A DNA stretch of 45,512 bases from MWBV01 sp964447315 (lineage in GTDB: Archaea > Nanobdellota > Nanobdellia > Pacearchaeales > GW2011-AR1): assembly GCA_964447315.1 (NCBI GenBank), contig CAYURQ010000007.1, positions 1 to 45,512 of the forward strand, in the 5' to 3' direction. Below, piece after piece: positions 1 to 8,276 of this stretch. Numbering within the stretch: the first letter of the stretch is position 1; every line of letters starts with the position of its first letter. The notes below the pieces were generated by a model, which worked only from the letters and a program-made list of their open reading frames with translations, did no database searches and was not told the DNA's origin. A program made the translations under genes and the position numbers.

Positions 1-752
1 TTTTTCTTTTCTACTTTTTTCTTTGAAACTTTCTTTTTATTAGTTTTTTTCTTTTCTACTTTTTTCTTTGAAACTTTCTTTTTATTAGTTTTTTTCTTTT
101 TTTCATCAGCATTTTTCTTTTTAGTAGCTGCTCTTTTTTTTGCTGCTTCTGCTCTTTTTACTGCACGTTTTTCGGATTTTTCTTTTTCTTCTTTTTTAAT
201 TATTTTTTCTTTTGCTTTATTTAATCTTGATTTTTCTTTTTCTATTTCTTCATCAATTTCAATCATTTTGTTTTCTAATTTTTCTAGATTCTTTTTCATT
301 TCTTTTAATAATTTTTCAGAATCTTTTGTCGTAAATATATCTCCGCATTCTGGACATGAAAATTCATTTAGCATTGCTTTTTCTTCATTCATTTCAATAT
401 TACATCTTTCGCAAATATAGAATATTTTTGTTTCTCTATTTTTTATTTGATTTTTTAATTGATTTGCTTTTTTTTCTAATTCTTGTTTTAAAAATTCTAA
501 ACATTTCAGAACCTCTATTTTCCAAAAATAAGTATACCATCCTTTTTTCTTGTCTTTTTTTCTTATTGATGTTACTAGTCCTTGGTCTGATATTTTATAA
601 AGTATGTTTCTTGTCTGATTTATTGTTATATCTAATTTTTTTGCTATTAAAAATTCATTTACATGTTTTTTACCGTCTAATAAATCTACTATTCCTTCTG
701 ATTGCTTTCCAACAACAATAGATATTACTTCTTCTAGAAATTTTTTTGTCAT
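1..752 (-). CDS. tfe: Transcription initiation factor TFE (alpha subunit), C-terminus cut by window edge
   Basis: I translated this from the minus strand, starting at the ATG at 752-750; it stays open to the window edge (about 250 codons). Residues 1-90 look like the winged-helix domain of archaeal TFE/TFIIE-alpha. A helical linker follows, then a zinc ribbon with C114, C117, C133 and C136 in two CxxC pairs (FYICERC and SCPECG). TFE assists TBP/TFB-dependent promoter opening by RNA polymerase. Family members usually end shortly after the ribbon. This one continues into a coiled coil (about 145-190) and a Lys/Ala-rich tail with a tandem 15-residue repeat. A TATA-like box lies about 29 nt upstream. 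The domain order makes the identification firm; the role of the tail is unknown. Confidence 0.88.
   Translation of the reverse strand, partial: MTKKFLEEVISIVVGKQSEGIVDLLDGKKHVNEFLIAKKLDITINQTRNILYKISDQGLVTSIRKKDKKKGWYTYFWKIEVLKCLEFLKQELEKKANQLKNQIKNRETKIFYICERCNIEMNEEKAMLNEFSCPECGDIFTTKDSEKLLKEMKKNLEKLENKMIEIDEEIEKEKSRLNKAKEKIIKKEEKEKSEKRAVKRAEAAKKRAATKKKNADEKKKKTNKKKVSKKKVEKKKTNKKKVSKKKVEKK
6..95. repeat. 45-bp tandem repeat coding the lysine-rich TFE tail
   Basis: Two copies of a 45-bp unit (6-50 and 51-95) lie in frame in the TFE gene. They encode a 15-residue unit of the type KKTNKKKVSKKKVEK. The array may continue beyond the left edge. In-frame length suggests slippage-type expansion of a basic tail. 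Confidence 0.85.
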
Positions 753-753
753 T

Positions 754-827
754 TTAATTTTTGATTATGATAAGTAAATAAAAAGGTTTTTTAAATCTTT
801 GTTAAAATTAAATTAATTTTTGATTAT
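754..827. promoter_or_regulatory. Divergent promoter region of tfe with 15-bp direct repeat
   Basis: The region between tfe (minus) and the gene at 906 (plus) is nearly all A/T. The 15-mer TTAATTTTTGATTAT occurs at 754-768 and again at 813-827. TATA-like stretches for tfe lie near 781 and for the plus gene near 853-862. In such AT-rich DNA the repeat could be chance. Confidence 0.35.
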
Positions 828-905
828 TTTATTATATATTTTAAAAAAATAAAGTTTTTAAACCTATATTATCTCATATATATATTAAAATCTATATATA
901 AAAAG

Positions 906-1670
906 ATGGGATTGCTTAAAAGAAAGAATAAAAAGAAACCTAAAAAAGGTGTTAGTGATTATAAACTTCCTGAATTGCCAGAATTACCTGATTTTCCTTC
1001 TGTTGATTCTCCACCTCGAAGTGTTGATTCTTCATTTAAAAAAGATGATTCAATTCCTCAATTACCTAGTTTTCCTAATAGTGCAACTGGAAATAAATTT
1101 TCAGAAAATAGTTATAAAGAGGCAGTTACTGGGAGACAAGAGGTGGTTAAAGAAGGAGATAATGCAGATGATTTTGCTTTGCCAGGATTACCCGAGGCAC
1201 CCCCTTCAAAAGGGAAAATGATGCAAGAACCTCCAACTCATGAGCCAATACTTAAACCAATGATAACTAGACCTTCTGATAAAGTTACTACTGAGCCTAA
1301 GGTTAAAGAATTTCATAAAAAGATTAGTGGTTTAAGTCCTAGAGAAACAATGAATGAAATGATGGAAGCTGAAGAAAAACCATTTAATCATGAATATGAA
1401 GATAAAATGAGGCACGCTAAATCTAGAGTTAGAAGTGGGGCAAGTGCTAGAGATGAACCTGTTTTTATTAGGATTGATAAATTTGAAGAAAGTTTAAAAG
1501 TTTTTGAAAAAACTAGAGAGCAAATAAAAGAAATTGAAGAATTAGTTAGACATGTAAAAGATCTTAAATCAAAAGAAGAAGAAGAATTAATCAAGTGGGA
1601 AGAAGAAATTCAAACTATAAAAGAACAAATAGGTAAAGTTGATAGAGATATTTTTTCTAAAGTAGAATAA
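906..1670 (+). CDS. Proline-rich, coiled-coil protein of unknown function
   Basis: I do not recognise this 254-residue protein. It starts with a basic cluster (MGLLKRKNKKKPKK). A low-complexity stretch follows (about 20-130), rich in Pro, Leu, Asp and Ser with repeats such as LPELPELPDFP, probably disordered. After that comes a more conserved-looking segment (EPVFIRIDKFEESL, about 185-198) and a charged coiled coil to the C-terminus. There is no signal peptide or membrane helix, so it is probably cytoplasmic. A TATA-like box (AAAGTTTTTAAA, 851-862) lies upstream. The next gene starts 2 nt after the stop and also encodes a coiled coil, so the two probably form an operon and may interact. DPANN genomes contain similar lysine/proline scaffold-like proteins, but assigning a function would be guesswork. 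Confidence 0.75.
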   Translation: MGLLKRKNKKKPKKGVSDYKLPELPELPDFPSVDSPPRSVDSSFKKDDSIPQLPSFPNSATGNKFSENSYKEAVTGRQEVVKEGDNADDFALPGLPEAPPSKGKMMQEPPTHEPILKPMITRPSDKVTTEPKVKEFHKKISGLSPRETMNEMMEAEEKPFNHEYEDKMRHAKSRVRSGASARDEPVFIRIDKFEESLKVFEKTREQIKEIEELVRHVKDLKSKEEEELIKWEEEIQTIKEQIGKVDRDIFSKVE

Positions 1671-1671
1671 A

Positions 1672-2055
1672 ATGAAACAAGAAAATTTAATACATATAAA
1701 ATTGAATCACAGCGAGGCAGTTAATGGTAAAGTTGATGTTCTTTCTACTCAGATGAATTTAATTAAAATGCTTAAGATTCTTAAAATTTTTCATAAGTTG
1801 CGTTCAGAAGAATTAAAAACCAAATCTAAAGTACAAAAAAAATTAAAAGAAGTTGAAGGTAATATCCATAAATTAGAAAATTTATTGCCTAAAATACATA
1901 TTCCTAAAATATTACAACATGGATCTGAAGAAGTTAGAGAAGAAGTCAGTGAAAAAGTTAAAAGTCTTGTTAAAAGCAAAGAAAAAGAACCTTATGATAG
2001 GAATTTGGAAATACAACTTAAAGAAATTCAAGATAAATTAAGAAAATTAGAATAA
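1672..2055 (+). CDS. Small coiled-coil protein of unknown function
   Basis: This 127-residue protein is mostly helical and highly charged, with heptad-like stretches at about 25-65 and 85-127. There is no signal peptide, membrane segment or recognisable motif. The ATG begins 2 nt after the stop of the preceding coiled-coil gene, indicating co-transcription and probably translational coupling. Its partner is most likely the 254-residue protein upstream (inference from operon and coiled coils only). The following alaS has its own TATA-like box, which overlaps the end of this operon. Confidence 0.7.
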   Translation: MKQENLIHIKLNHSEAVNGKVDVLSTQMNLIKMLKILKIFHKLRSEELKTKSKVQKKLKEVEGNIHKLENLLPKIHIPKILQHGSEEVREEVSEKVKSLVKSKEKEPYDRNLEIQLKEIQDKLRKLE

Positions 2056-2060
2056 AAGAC

Positions 2061-2075
2061 ATTTAAATTTATATA
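2061..2075 (+). promoter_or_regulatory. TATA-like box of alaS
   Basis: ATTTAAATTTATATA is centred about 30 nt before the alaS ATG at 2097, the spacing seen at most genes here, and fits a leaderless transcript. Confidence 0.5.
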
Positions 2076-2096
2076 CTTAAAATTCTAAGTTAAATT

Positions 2097-3785
2097 ATGA
2101 ATAGAAATAAATTAATTGAAAAATACCTTGCATTTTTTGAAAATTATAATCATAAATTGATTCCTAATTCTAGCTTGATTCCTGAAAATGATTCAAGTGT
2201 TTTATTTACAACAGCGGGAATGCATCCTTTGGTTCCCTTTCTTTTAGGTCATCCACATACTTTAGGAAAAAGACTTGTAGGTATTCAAAAATGTATAAGA
2301 ACAGGAGATATTCAGGAAGTTGGAGATGAAACTCATCATACTTTTTTTGAAATGCTTGGAAATTGGAGTTTAGGAGATTATTGGAAAAAAGAAGCTATTG
2401 AAATGAGTTTTGAATTTTTAACTAAAAAATTAGGAATTCATAAAGAAAATATTTTAGTTACTTGCTTTAAAGGTGATGAAAGAGTAAAAAAGGATGAAGA
2501 ATCAGCTAATATTTGGAAGAGTTTAGGAGTTCAATCAATTGAATTTAAAGGACGTTCTGAAAATTGGTGGGATTCTCCAGGAATTACAGGTCCATGTGGT
2601 CCTGATACAGAGATGTTTATAAATGGAGTTGAAATTTGGAATAATGTTTTTATGCAATACAAAAAAGATTCAAAAGGAAATTATAATGAAAGCAATCAAA
2701 AAAATGTTGATACTGGGATGGGTGTTGAGAGAACAGTTGCAATTTTGAATGATTTGAAAGATAATTATTTAACTGATAGTTTTAAACCAATAATTGATAA
2801 AATTGAAAAAGTTTCAGATAAAAAATATCAGGAAAATTTAAGGATATTTAGAATAATTGCAGATCATATTAAGGCAAGTGTTTTTATTTTAGGAGATGGA
2901 ATTGTTCCTGGAAATAGTGAGCATGGATATGTTTTAAGGAGATTGATTCGAAGGGCTGTCAAGTATGGGCGAGAAATTAATTTATTTAACTTTACAGGAA
3001 AAATTGCAGAACCTGTTTTTAATATTTATGATGATTATAATTATTTAAAAGAAAAAAGAGAATTTATTTTAATTGAATTAGATAAAGAAGAAAAAAAGTT
3101 TAATTCAACTTTAGAAAAAGGGATAAATGTTTTTGAAAAAATTACTCGTGATAAAAAAGAAATAGATCCTAAAAATTCTTTTTTGCTTTATCAAAGCTAT
3201 GGTTTTCCTATTGAAATGATTGAAGAAGAGTGTAAGAAAAAAGGAATAATTTTTTCTAAAAAAGGATTTGAACAAGAAGTTAAAAAGCATCAAAAATTAT
3301 CAAGAACTGCATCAGCAGGAAGATTTAAGTCTGGTTTAGCAGATCATAGTGAAAAAACAACAAGGTTGCATACTGCAGCACACCTACTTTTAGCTGCATT
3401 GAAAAAAGTTTTAAAAAATGATTCAATAGTTCAAAAAGGCTCTAATATAAATCCAGAAAGAATAAGATTTGATTTTTCTTTTCCAAGAAAAGTTGAAAGA
3501 GAAGAATTAAACTATATTGAAGATTTAGTTAATGAATGGATTAATAAAAATTTTCATGTAATAAGAGAAGAGATGACTTTAGATAAAGCAAGAGAAAAAG
3601 GAGCTGCAGGAATATTTGATGAAAAGTATGGAGATAAAGTTAGTGTTTATACAATAGATGAAGTTTCAAAAGAACTTTGTACTGGACCTCATGTTGAAAA
3701 TACAAAAGATATTGGACATTTTAAAATTATTAAAGAAGAGTCTTCTGGAGCAGGAGTTAGGAGAATTAAGGCTATAGTAGAATAA
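2097..3785 (+). CDS. alaS: Alanyl-tRNA synthetase, short form without C-Ala domain
   Basis: This class II synthetase charges tRNA-Ala. The 562 residues contain the catalytic core (HHTFFEMLGNWSLGDY, about 81-96, and EHGYVLRRLIRRA, about 277-289), a helical tRNA-recognition region, and an editing domain with zinc-type residues HTAAH (425-429) and C528/H532. The editing site removes mischarged Ser/Gly. Typical AlaRS is about 850-950 residues and ends in a DHHA1/C-Ala domain; this protein stops right after the editing domain. It also lacks the N-terminal extension usual in archaeal AlaRS, and its core reads like bacterial, especially CPR-like, enzymes. That suggests transfer, or a lineage-specific short form. 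The stop lies 2 nt from the end of the convergent gene. Confidence 0.93.
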   Translation: MNRNKLIEKYLAFFENYNHKLIPNSSLIPENDSSVLFTTAGMHPLVPFLLGHPHTLGKRLVGIQKCIRTGDIQEVGDETHHTFFEMLGNWSLGDYWKKEAIEMSFEFLTKKLGIHKENILVTCFKGDERVKKDEESANIWKSLGVQSIEFKGRSENWWDSPGITGPCGPDTEMFINGVEIWNNVFMQYKKDSKGNYNESNQKNVDTGMGVERTVAILNDLKDNYLTDSFKPIIDKIEKVSDKKYQENLRIFRIIADHIKASVFILGDGIVPGNSEHGYVLRRLIRRAVKYGREINLFNFTGKIAEPVFNIYDDYNYLKEKREFILIELDKEEKKFNSTLEKGINVFEKITRDKKEIDPKNSFLLYQSYGFPIEMIEEECKKKGIIFSKKGFEQEVKKHQKLSRTASAGRFKSGLADHSEKTTRLHTAAHLLLAALKKVLKNDSIVQKGSNINPERIRFDFSFPRKVEREELNYIEDLVNEWINKNFHVIREEMTLDKAREKGAAGIFDEKYGDKVSVYTIDEVSKELCTGPHVENTKDIGHFKIIKEESSGAGVRRIKAIVE

Positions 3786-3787
3786 AA

Positions 3788-4885
3788 TTATAATTGTGCT
3801 AGTCCATTAACCATTCCATATTTTTTCTTTAAACGCTGGTTCATTAAATATTTATAGAAATCTAAACGTCCTTCTCTTTTTCTTAATGATTTTCTTATTT
3901 TATCCATTCTTTTTGCATCTTTAAATTCTCCCATATTATTAGGTAATGAAAAACCATCACTCAATAAGAAAATAGAAGGTGTTGAGGTTAATTTTCCATA
4001 CCCTACATAACTTATTTGAGATTCACTGATAATTGAAGGGCCTGTTGTTTCAATAAAACAATATCCACTGTTTCCAACACTTTCTTTAATAGGGCATTTT
4101 ATTCCTAGTGCTTCATGGTTTTCTTCTTGATAATAAAAGAAAGAAATACCATAACCTAATTCTCTTAATAAAAATGCTAATAATTCTACTTTTTCACCGC
4201 AAACTCCTTCTTTATCATATAAAACTTGGTATGGATATCTAAAATAATTTATTGAACTTCCTCCAAAGTTTATTGATGCATCTGAATTACCAAATGGAAT
4301 ATTTTGCACTAAGCTTATTGCAATTCTTGCTTGGTCTTCTTTTGTTTCTGCTTTATTTTGAATTTCAATAACTAATTGTTTTAAGAAGTATTCTTGAGAT
4401 TTTTCATTTATACTATTTAGTTTGAAGTGGGCTCTTGATGAAATTTCTCCTTCTTCATAGCTTATTGACCTTGGAATTGTATAAAGATAGTCATAAAGTC
4501 CTTTATACATTATAAAATCAATTCTTCCTTCTTTTCCATTTAAAATATAATCAAATGAAAGTTGTCTTGGTTCACTGGCATATTCAGAGACACATATTGT
4601 GTCTTCTTTTTCAAAATTCTTATGGCATCCACAAATGTCTGATCTTTCAACTAAAATTCCTTGATTACAAAAATAAGGTTTAGTTATTGAGCATGTGTTA
4701 TAAAAAGTTCCATCTCCACAAGTTTTCATTGGATTATTTTTTGTAAGATCTTTCATTTCAAATATTATATAAGCAGCAAGAATAATAATCCCTATTATAA
4801 GCAAGATTAATATTACTGATAATATTTTATTTGTAGTGGATTTTTGAAATTTTGCACTTCCACGTTTATCACCTGGATTAATCAT
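3788..4885 (-). CDS. Membrane-anchored transglutaminase-like protein
   Basis: This 365-residue protein has a short basic N-terminus, one strong membrane helix (about 21-42), a Cys-rich segment (about 56-98, eight Cys) and a transglutaminase-like domain. The likely nucleophile is C229 in EGVCGEKVELLAF, with H257 in ENHEALGIKCP and an acidic third position near E279 (FIETTGP). Such papain-like domains act as proteases, amidases or cross-linkers; the substrate here is unknown. Topology would place the Cys-rich and catalytic parts outside the cell. A TATA-like box about 25 nt upstream of the start (near 4908) suggests transcription separate from leuS. Family assignment is fairly secure, activity is inferred. 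Confidence 0.75.
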   Translation of the reverse strand: MINPGDKRGSAKFQKSTTNKILSVILILLIIGIIILAAYIIFEMKDLTKNNPMKTCGDGTFYNTCSITKPYFCNQGILVERSDICGCHKNFEKEDTICVSEYASEPRQLSFDYILNGKEGRIDFIMYKGLYDYLYTIPRSISYEEGEISSRAHFKLNSINEKSQEYFLKQLVIEIQNKAETKEDQARIAISLVQNIPFGNSDASINFGGSSINYFRYPYQVLYDKEGVCGEKVELLAFLLRELGYGISFFYYQEENHEALGIKCPIKESVGNSGYCFIETTGPSIISESQISYVGYGKLTSTPSIFLLSDGFSLPNNMGEFKDAKRMDKIRKSLRKREGRLDFYKYLMNQRLKKKYGMVNGLAQL

Positions 4886-4919
4886 AATAAGAATTGGTTT
4901 AAGAATTATAAAAAGGTTT

Positions 4920-7391
4920 TTATTCTAAATAAATACCTGGTTTTCCGGGTTTTGTTTTTTTTGATATATTGTTTGGGTCATATTTTTCTGAATTATTTAC
5001 TGCAAAAACCTTGACATTTTTGTTGGTTCTTTTGCTAATTTCATCTTCATTGAAAAATTCAACTTCATTTGGCAGAACATAAATGAATGCATTTTTTTTA
5101 CTTTGGCCTTTACTTTCTATAATTTTTACAATATTTATTATGTCAGTTACTATTTTTTCAATAACTTGTTCTTGTTTATCAAATTTTTCATTAATTTTAT
5201 TTTCTTCTGTTTTTGGCCACTGGCTTAAAGAAATTAAATTTTTATTTCCTAAACCTTGCCAAAGTTCTTCTGTGATGTGGGGACAGAAAGGGTGTAGTAA
5301 TTGAAGTGATTTTTCAAGAACTTCTTTTGAAGTTTCTTCTGGCAAAGAATTAAATAATTCACGAATTTTTATAATTGCTAAATTATACTTGAAATTTTCA
5401 ATTTGGTTTGTAACTTCTTTTATTATTTTGTTTAATTTTGATTCTGTTTTTTCATCTGCTTTTTTTATTATTTTTATTCTTTCAAATTTAGTGAAGATGT
5501 TTTTTATCATTTTTAAGCTGCCTTGAATTCCTTGTTCACTCCAATCTCTTTGTTTTTCAGGAGTTGCTAGAGATAGTAAGAAAAATCTTGCAGTGTCCAT
5601 TCCATATTTTTTAGATACCTCATCTGGATTAATTACATTTCCTTTTGATTTTGACATTTTTTCACCATCTTCTCCATGGAGCATTCCTTGATTGAAAAGT
5701 TTTGTAAATGGTTCATCAAAATTTAAGTATCCTAAGTCTCGAAGTGCTTTTGTGAAAAATCTGGCATAAATTAAATGCATGCAAGCATGCTCTGCTCCTC
5801 CAATATATTGGTCAACTGGGAGCCATTTTTCAACTATTTTTTTATCAAATGGTTTTTTTGAGTTTTTATTATCTGGATATCTTAGGAAATACCAAGAACT
5901 ATCAAAAAAAGTATCCATTGTATCTGGTTCTCTTTTAGCTTCTTTGTTTCCGCATTTTGGGCATTTTACTTTCAACCATTTTTCATTTGTTTCTAAGGGA
6001 TTTCCTTTTCCAAATTCAACTTTTTCAGGAAGTTTTACTGGCAAGTCTTTTTCTGGAACTGGAACTAATCCACACTTTGCACAGTTTATCATGGGAATCG
6101 GAGTTCCCCAGTATCTTTGTCTGGAAAATCCCCAATCTCTTAGTTTATATTGAGTAATTTTTCTTGCAAGATTTTTTTTACTTAAAAATTCTGTTATCTC
6201 ATTTTTTGCTTTTTCATTTTCTATTCCAGAAAATTTTTCTGAATTAATTAAAACTCCTTTTCCTAAGTAGGCATTCTCATATTTTTTTTGTTGCTTTTCA
6301 GGTAAAATAACTTGTTTGATTTGAATGTTATATTTTTTAGCGAATTCAAAATCTCTTTGGTCATGTGCTGGTACTGCCATTACCATTCCAGAACCATAAT
6401 CAGCAACTACAAAATTTCCAGCATAAATTGGAATTTTTTCTTTATTTATTGGATTAACTGCATAACTTCCTGTGAAAACTCCTTGTTTTTCAAGATTTTC
6501 CATCTCTTTTTCAGAAACTGTTTTTATTTTTCTTAAAAATTTTCCTACTTCATTTTTTTGTTGTTTTGTAACTAGGCTCATTAATTCTGGGTGTTGTGCA
6601 CTCACCACCATGAATGTAACCCCATAAATAGTATCTGGTCTTGTTGTGAAGATTGGCCATGGTTCATTTGTTTTATTTATTTTGAAAGTTATTTCTGTTC
6701 CATGACTTTTACCTATCCAATTTTTTTGCATTAATTTTATTTGTTGGGGCCATTGTAGCTCATCTACTTTATCTAAAAGTTCATCTGCATATCTTGTTGT
6801 TTTAAGATACCATTGATCTAGATGTTTTATTTGAATTTCTGTATCTTCATGTCTCCAGCAAACACCATTTTGAACTTGTTCATTAGCAAGAACAGTGTTG
6901 CATTTTGGACACCAGTTTACAGGAGCTTTTTTTCTATAAACCAATCCTGCTTGTAAAAATTTTAAAAACCAAAATTGATTCCATTTGTAATATTCTGGTT
7001 GCATTGTGGAAAGAGTTTTACTCCAGTCATAACTCAAACCAATTTCTTTCATTTGTTTTATGTAGTTTTTTTGAGCTTTTTCAGTAAATGGTTTTGGATG
7101 TTGTTTTGCTTTTATAGCAGCGTTTTCTGCTGGAAGTCCTAGTGCATCAAATCCCATTGGGTAAAGAACATTAAATCCATTCATTCTTTTAAAACGTGCA
7201 TGAACATCTCCTATTGAATAGTTTAAAGCATGTCCCATATGCAATCCAGAAGCAGAAGGATAAGGAAACATTTCAAGATTGTAAAATTTTGGTTTTTCTG
7301 AATTAATATCTACTTGAAAAGCTTTTTTTTCTTGCCATGTTTTTTGCCATTTTTTTTCAATTTTTTTGAAATTAACTTGTTTTTCAACCAT
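4920..7391 (-). CDS. leuS: Leucyl-tRNA synthetase, bacterial type
   Basis: This class I synthetase charges tRNA-Leu. Visible motifs: HMGH (51-54) in YPSASGLHMGHALNYS, a first zinc knuckle (CPKC), the CP1 editing domain with TTRPDTIYGV, a second zinc module (CAKCG ... CPKCG) ahead of DTMDTFFDSSWYF, and KMSKS at 578-582. The C-terminal region is the anticodon-binding helical bundle. At 823 residues, with this motif order and spelling, it matches bacterial LeuRS rather than the longer archaeal/eukaryotic type. Horizontal acquisition, probably old, is the likeliest explanation. A TATA-like box (near 7417) sits about 26 nt before the start. Confidence 0.95.
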   Translation of the reverse strand: MVEKQVNFKKIEKKWQKTWQEKKAFQVDINSEKPKFYNLEMFPYPSASGLHMGHALNYSIGDVHARFKRMNGFNVLYPMGFDALGLPAENAAIKAKQHPKPFTEKAQKNYIKQMKEIGLSYDWSKTLSTMQPEYYKWNQFWFLKFLQAGLVYRKKAPVNWCPKCNTVLANEQVQNGVCWRHEDTEIQIKHLDQWYLKTTRYADELLDKVDELQWPQQIKLMQKNWIGKSHGTEITFKINKTNEPWPIFTTRPDTIYGVTFMVVSAQHPELMSLVTKQQKNEVGKFLRKIKTVSEKEMENLEKQGVFTGSYAVNPINKEKIPIYAGNFVVADYGSGMVMAVPAHDQRDFEFAKKYNIQIKQVILPEKQQKKYENAYLGKGVLINSEKFSGIENEKAKNEITEFLSKKNLARKITQYKLRDWGFSRQRYWGTPIPMINCAKCGLVPVPEKDLPVKLPEKVEFGKGNPLETNEKWLKVKCPKCGNKEAKREPDTMDTFFDSSWYFLRYPDNKNSKKPFDKKIVEKWLPVDQYIGGAEHACMHLIYARFFTKALRDLGYLNFDEPFTKLFNQGMLHGEDGEKMSKSKGNVINPDEVSKKYGMDTARFFLLSLATPEKQRDWSEQGIQGSLKMIKNIFTKFERIKIIKKADEKTESKLNKIIKEVTNQIENFKYNLAIIKIRELFNSLPEETSKEVLEKSLQLLHPFCPHITEELWQGLGNKNLISLSQWPKTEENKINEKFDKQEQVIEKIVTDIINIVKIIESKGQSKKNAFIYVLPNEVEFFNEDEISKRTNKNVKVFAVNNSEKYDPNNISKKTKPGKPGIYLE

Positions 7392-7428
7392 ATGATATAT
7401 TTAGAATTAAGGTTTTAATAAATTATTG

Positions 7429-7665
7429 TTATTTTTTTGGATTGTAAATATTTTTTATTGGGTCTTTATATAAAGGTTTTATTGGCCCTATGTATTCATA
7501 ATTTGTTACTTGAGGTATTGAATCAACTTCAAGATTGTTTAATTTTTTGGGATTTCCATTTTCCATTAAAGAATCTAGTTTACTTCCACTTGCTAAAATA
7601 AATACCAAAGTTCCTAATCCATATGCAATGTATTTTACTTTTTCTCTTGTAGTTATTTTTGTCAT
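7429..7665 (-). CDS. Small single-span membrane protein, unknown
   Basis: I place the start at the ATG at 7665, giving 78 residues, because a TATA-like box on the minus strand (near 7690) fits that start. A longer reading from 7746 would run through the promoter of the divergent endA gene. One hydrophobic helix (about 9-28: YIAYGLGTLVFILAS) is followed by a short hydrophilic, Pro/Asn-rich tail. No family recognised. Confidence 0.6.
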   Translation of the reverse strand: MTKITTREKVKYIAYGLGTLVFILASGSKLDSLMENGNPKKLNNLEVDSIPQVTNYEYIGPIKPLYKDPIKNIYNPKK

Positions 7666-7695
7666 TTTGTTTTTAATTTTTTTATGTTTAAAAGA

Positions 7696-7710
7696 ATTTA
7701 TATAGTAATT
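7696..7710 (+). promoter_or_regulatory. TATA-like box of endA
   Basis: GAATTTATATAG lies about 26 nt before the chosen endA start (7726), supporting the shorter reading frame and a leaderless mRNA. Confidence 0.5.
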
Positions 7711-7725
7711 TTTATTTATTTTCTT

Positions 7726-8244
7726 ATGAAAAAAATACCAGTTCAATTATTAGGAAATGTTTTATCAACTAATCAAGCAGAAGCAATTCAATTTCAAAAA
7801 AAATCTTTTTTTGGAGAGATTATTAATAGTAAAGTTCAATATTCTTTAGTGGAGGGTCTTTATTTGCTTAAGAAAGGCAAGATTGATATATTTCAAAGAG
7901 GTAAGATTGTTAGTTTTAATGATTTAATTGCAAAATTTAAAAGATTAGATAATAAAATTCAATTAAAGTATCCTGTTTTCAAGGATTTGCGTGATAAAGG
8001 ATATGTTGTTAAAACAGCTCTTAAATTTGGGGCTGACTTTAGGGTTTATCCAAAAGGAAAAAAACCAGGAAAAGAACATGCAAAGTGGATTGTTTTTGTT
8101 GAACATGAGTCTAAATCAATTAGATGGCATGAATTTGCAGCTAAGAATAGAGTGGCACATAGCACAAAGAAAAATTTGTTGCTTGCTTTGATTGATGAAG
8201 AATCAAAACCCACTTATTATGAAGTGAGTTGGGTTAAAACATAA
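7726..8244 (+). CDS. endA: tRNA-splicing endonuclease
   Basis: EndA cuts bulge-helix-bulge motifs to remove introns from archaeal pre-tRNAs. With the start at 7726 the protein has 172 residues, the size of the homotetrameric (alpha4) class such as the Methanocaldococcus enzyme. The N-terminal domain (1-80) is followed by the nuclease domain with the expected triad: Y108 (FRVYPKG), H118 (EHAKWIV) and a lysine at K148/K149 (HSTKKN). The upstream frame adds 14 mostly hydrophobic residues and overlaps the promoter, so I do not use it. The four tRNA genes in this window need no splicing, so its substrates lie elsewhere. Confidence 0.92.
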   Translation: MKKIPVQLLGNVLSTNQAEAIQFQKKSFFGEIINSKVQYSLVEGLYLLKKGKIDIFQRGKIVSFNDLIAKFKRLDNKIQLKYPVFKDLRDKGYVVKTALKFGADFRVYPKGKKPGKEHAKWIVFVEHESKSIRWHEFAAKNRVAHSTKKNLLLALIDEESKPTYYEVSWVKT

Positions 8245-8276
8245 ATATTTATAATCATTAAGACATTTTTTTTCTT

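Noticed and set aside
5779..6153. ORFs antisense to leuS and similar long antisense frames in the giant gene (16334-17005, 19407-19667, 20181-20441)
   Set aside because: They are shadows of strongly supported genes with implausible Phe/Ser/Ile-rich composition.
7666..7746. N-terminal extension of the small membrane protein and of EndA into each other's promoter
   Set aside because: Both longer starts overlap divergent TATA-like boxes; the shorter starts fit spacing and family length.
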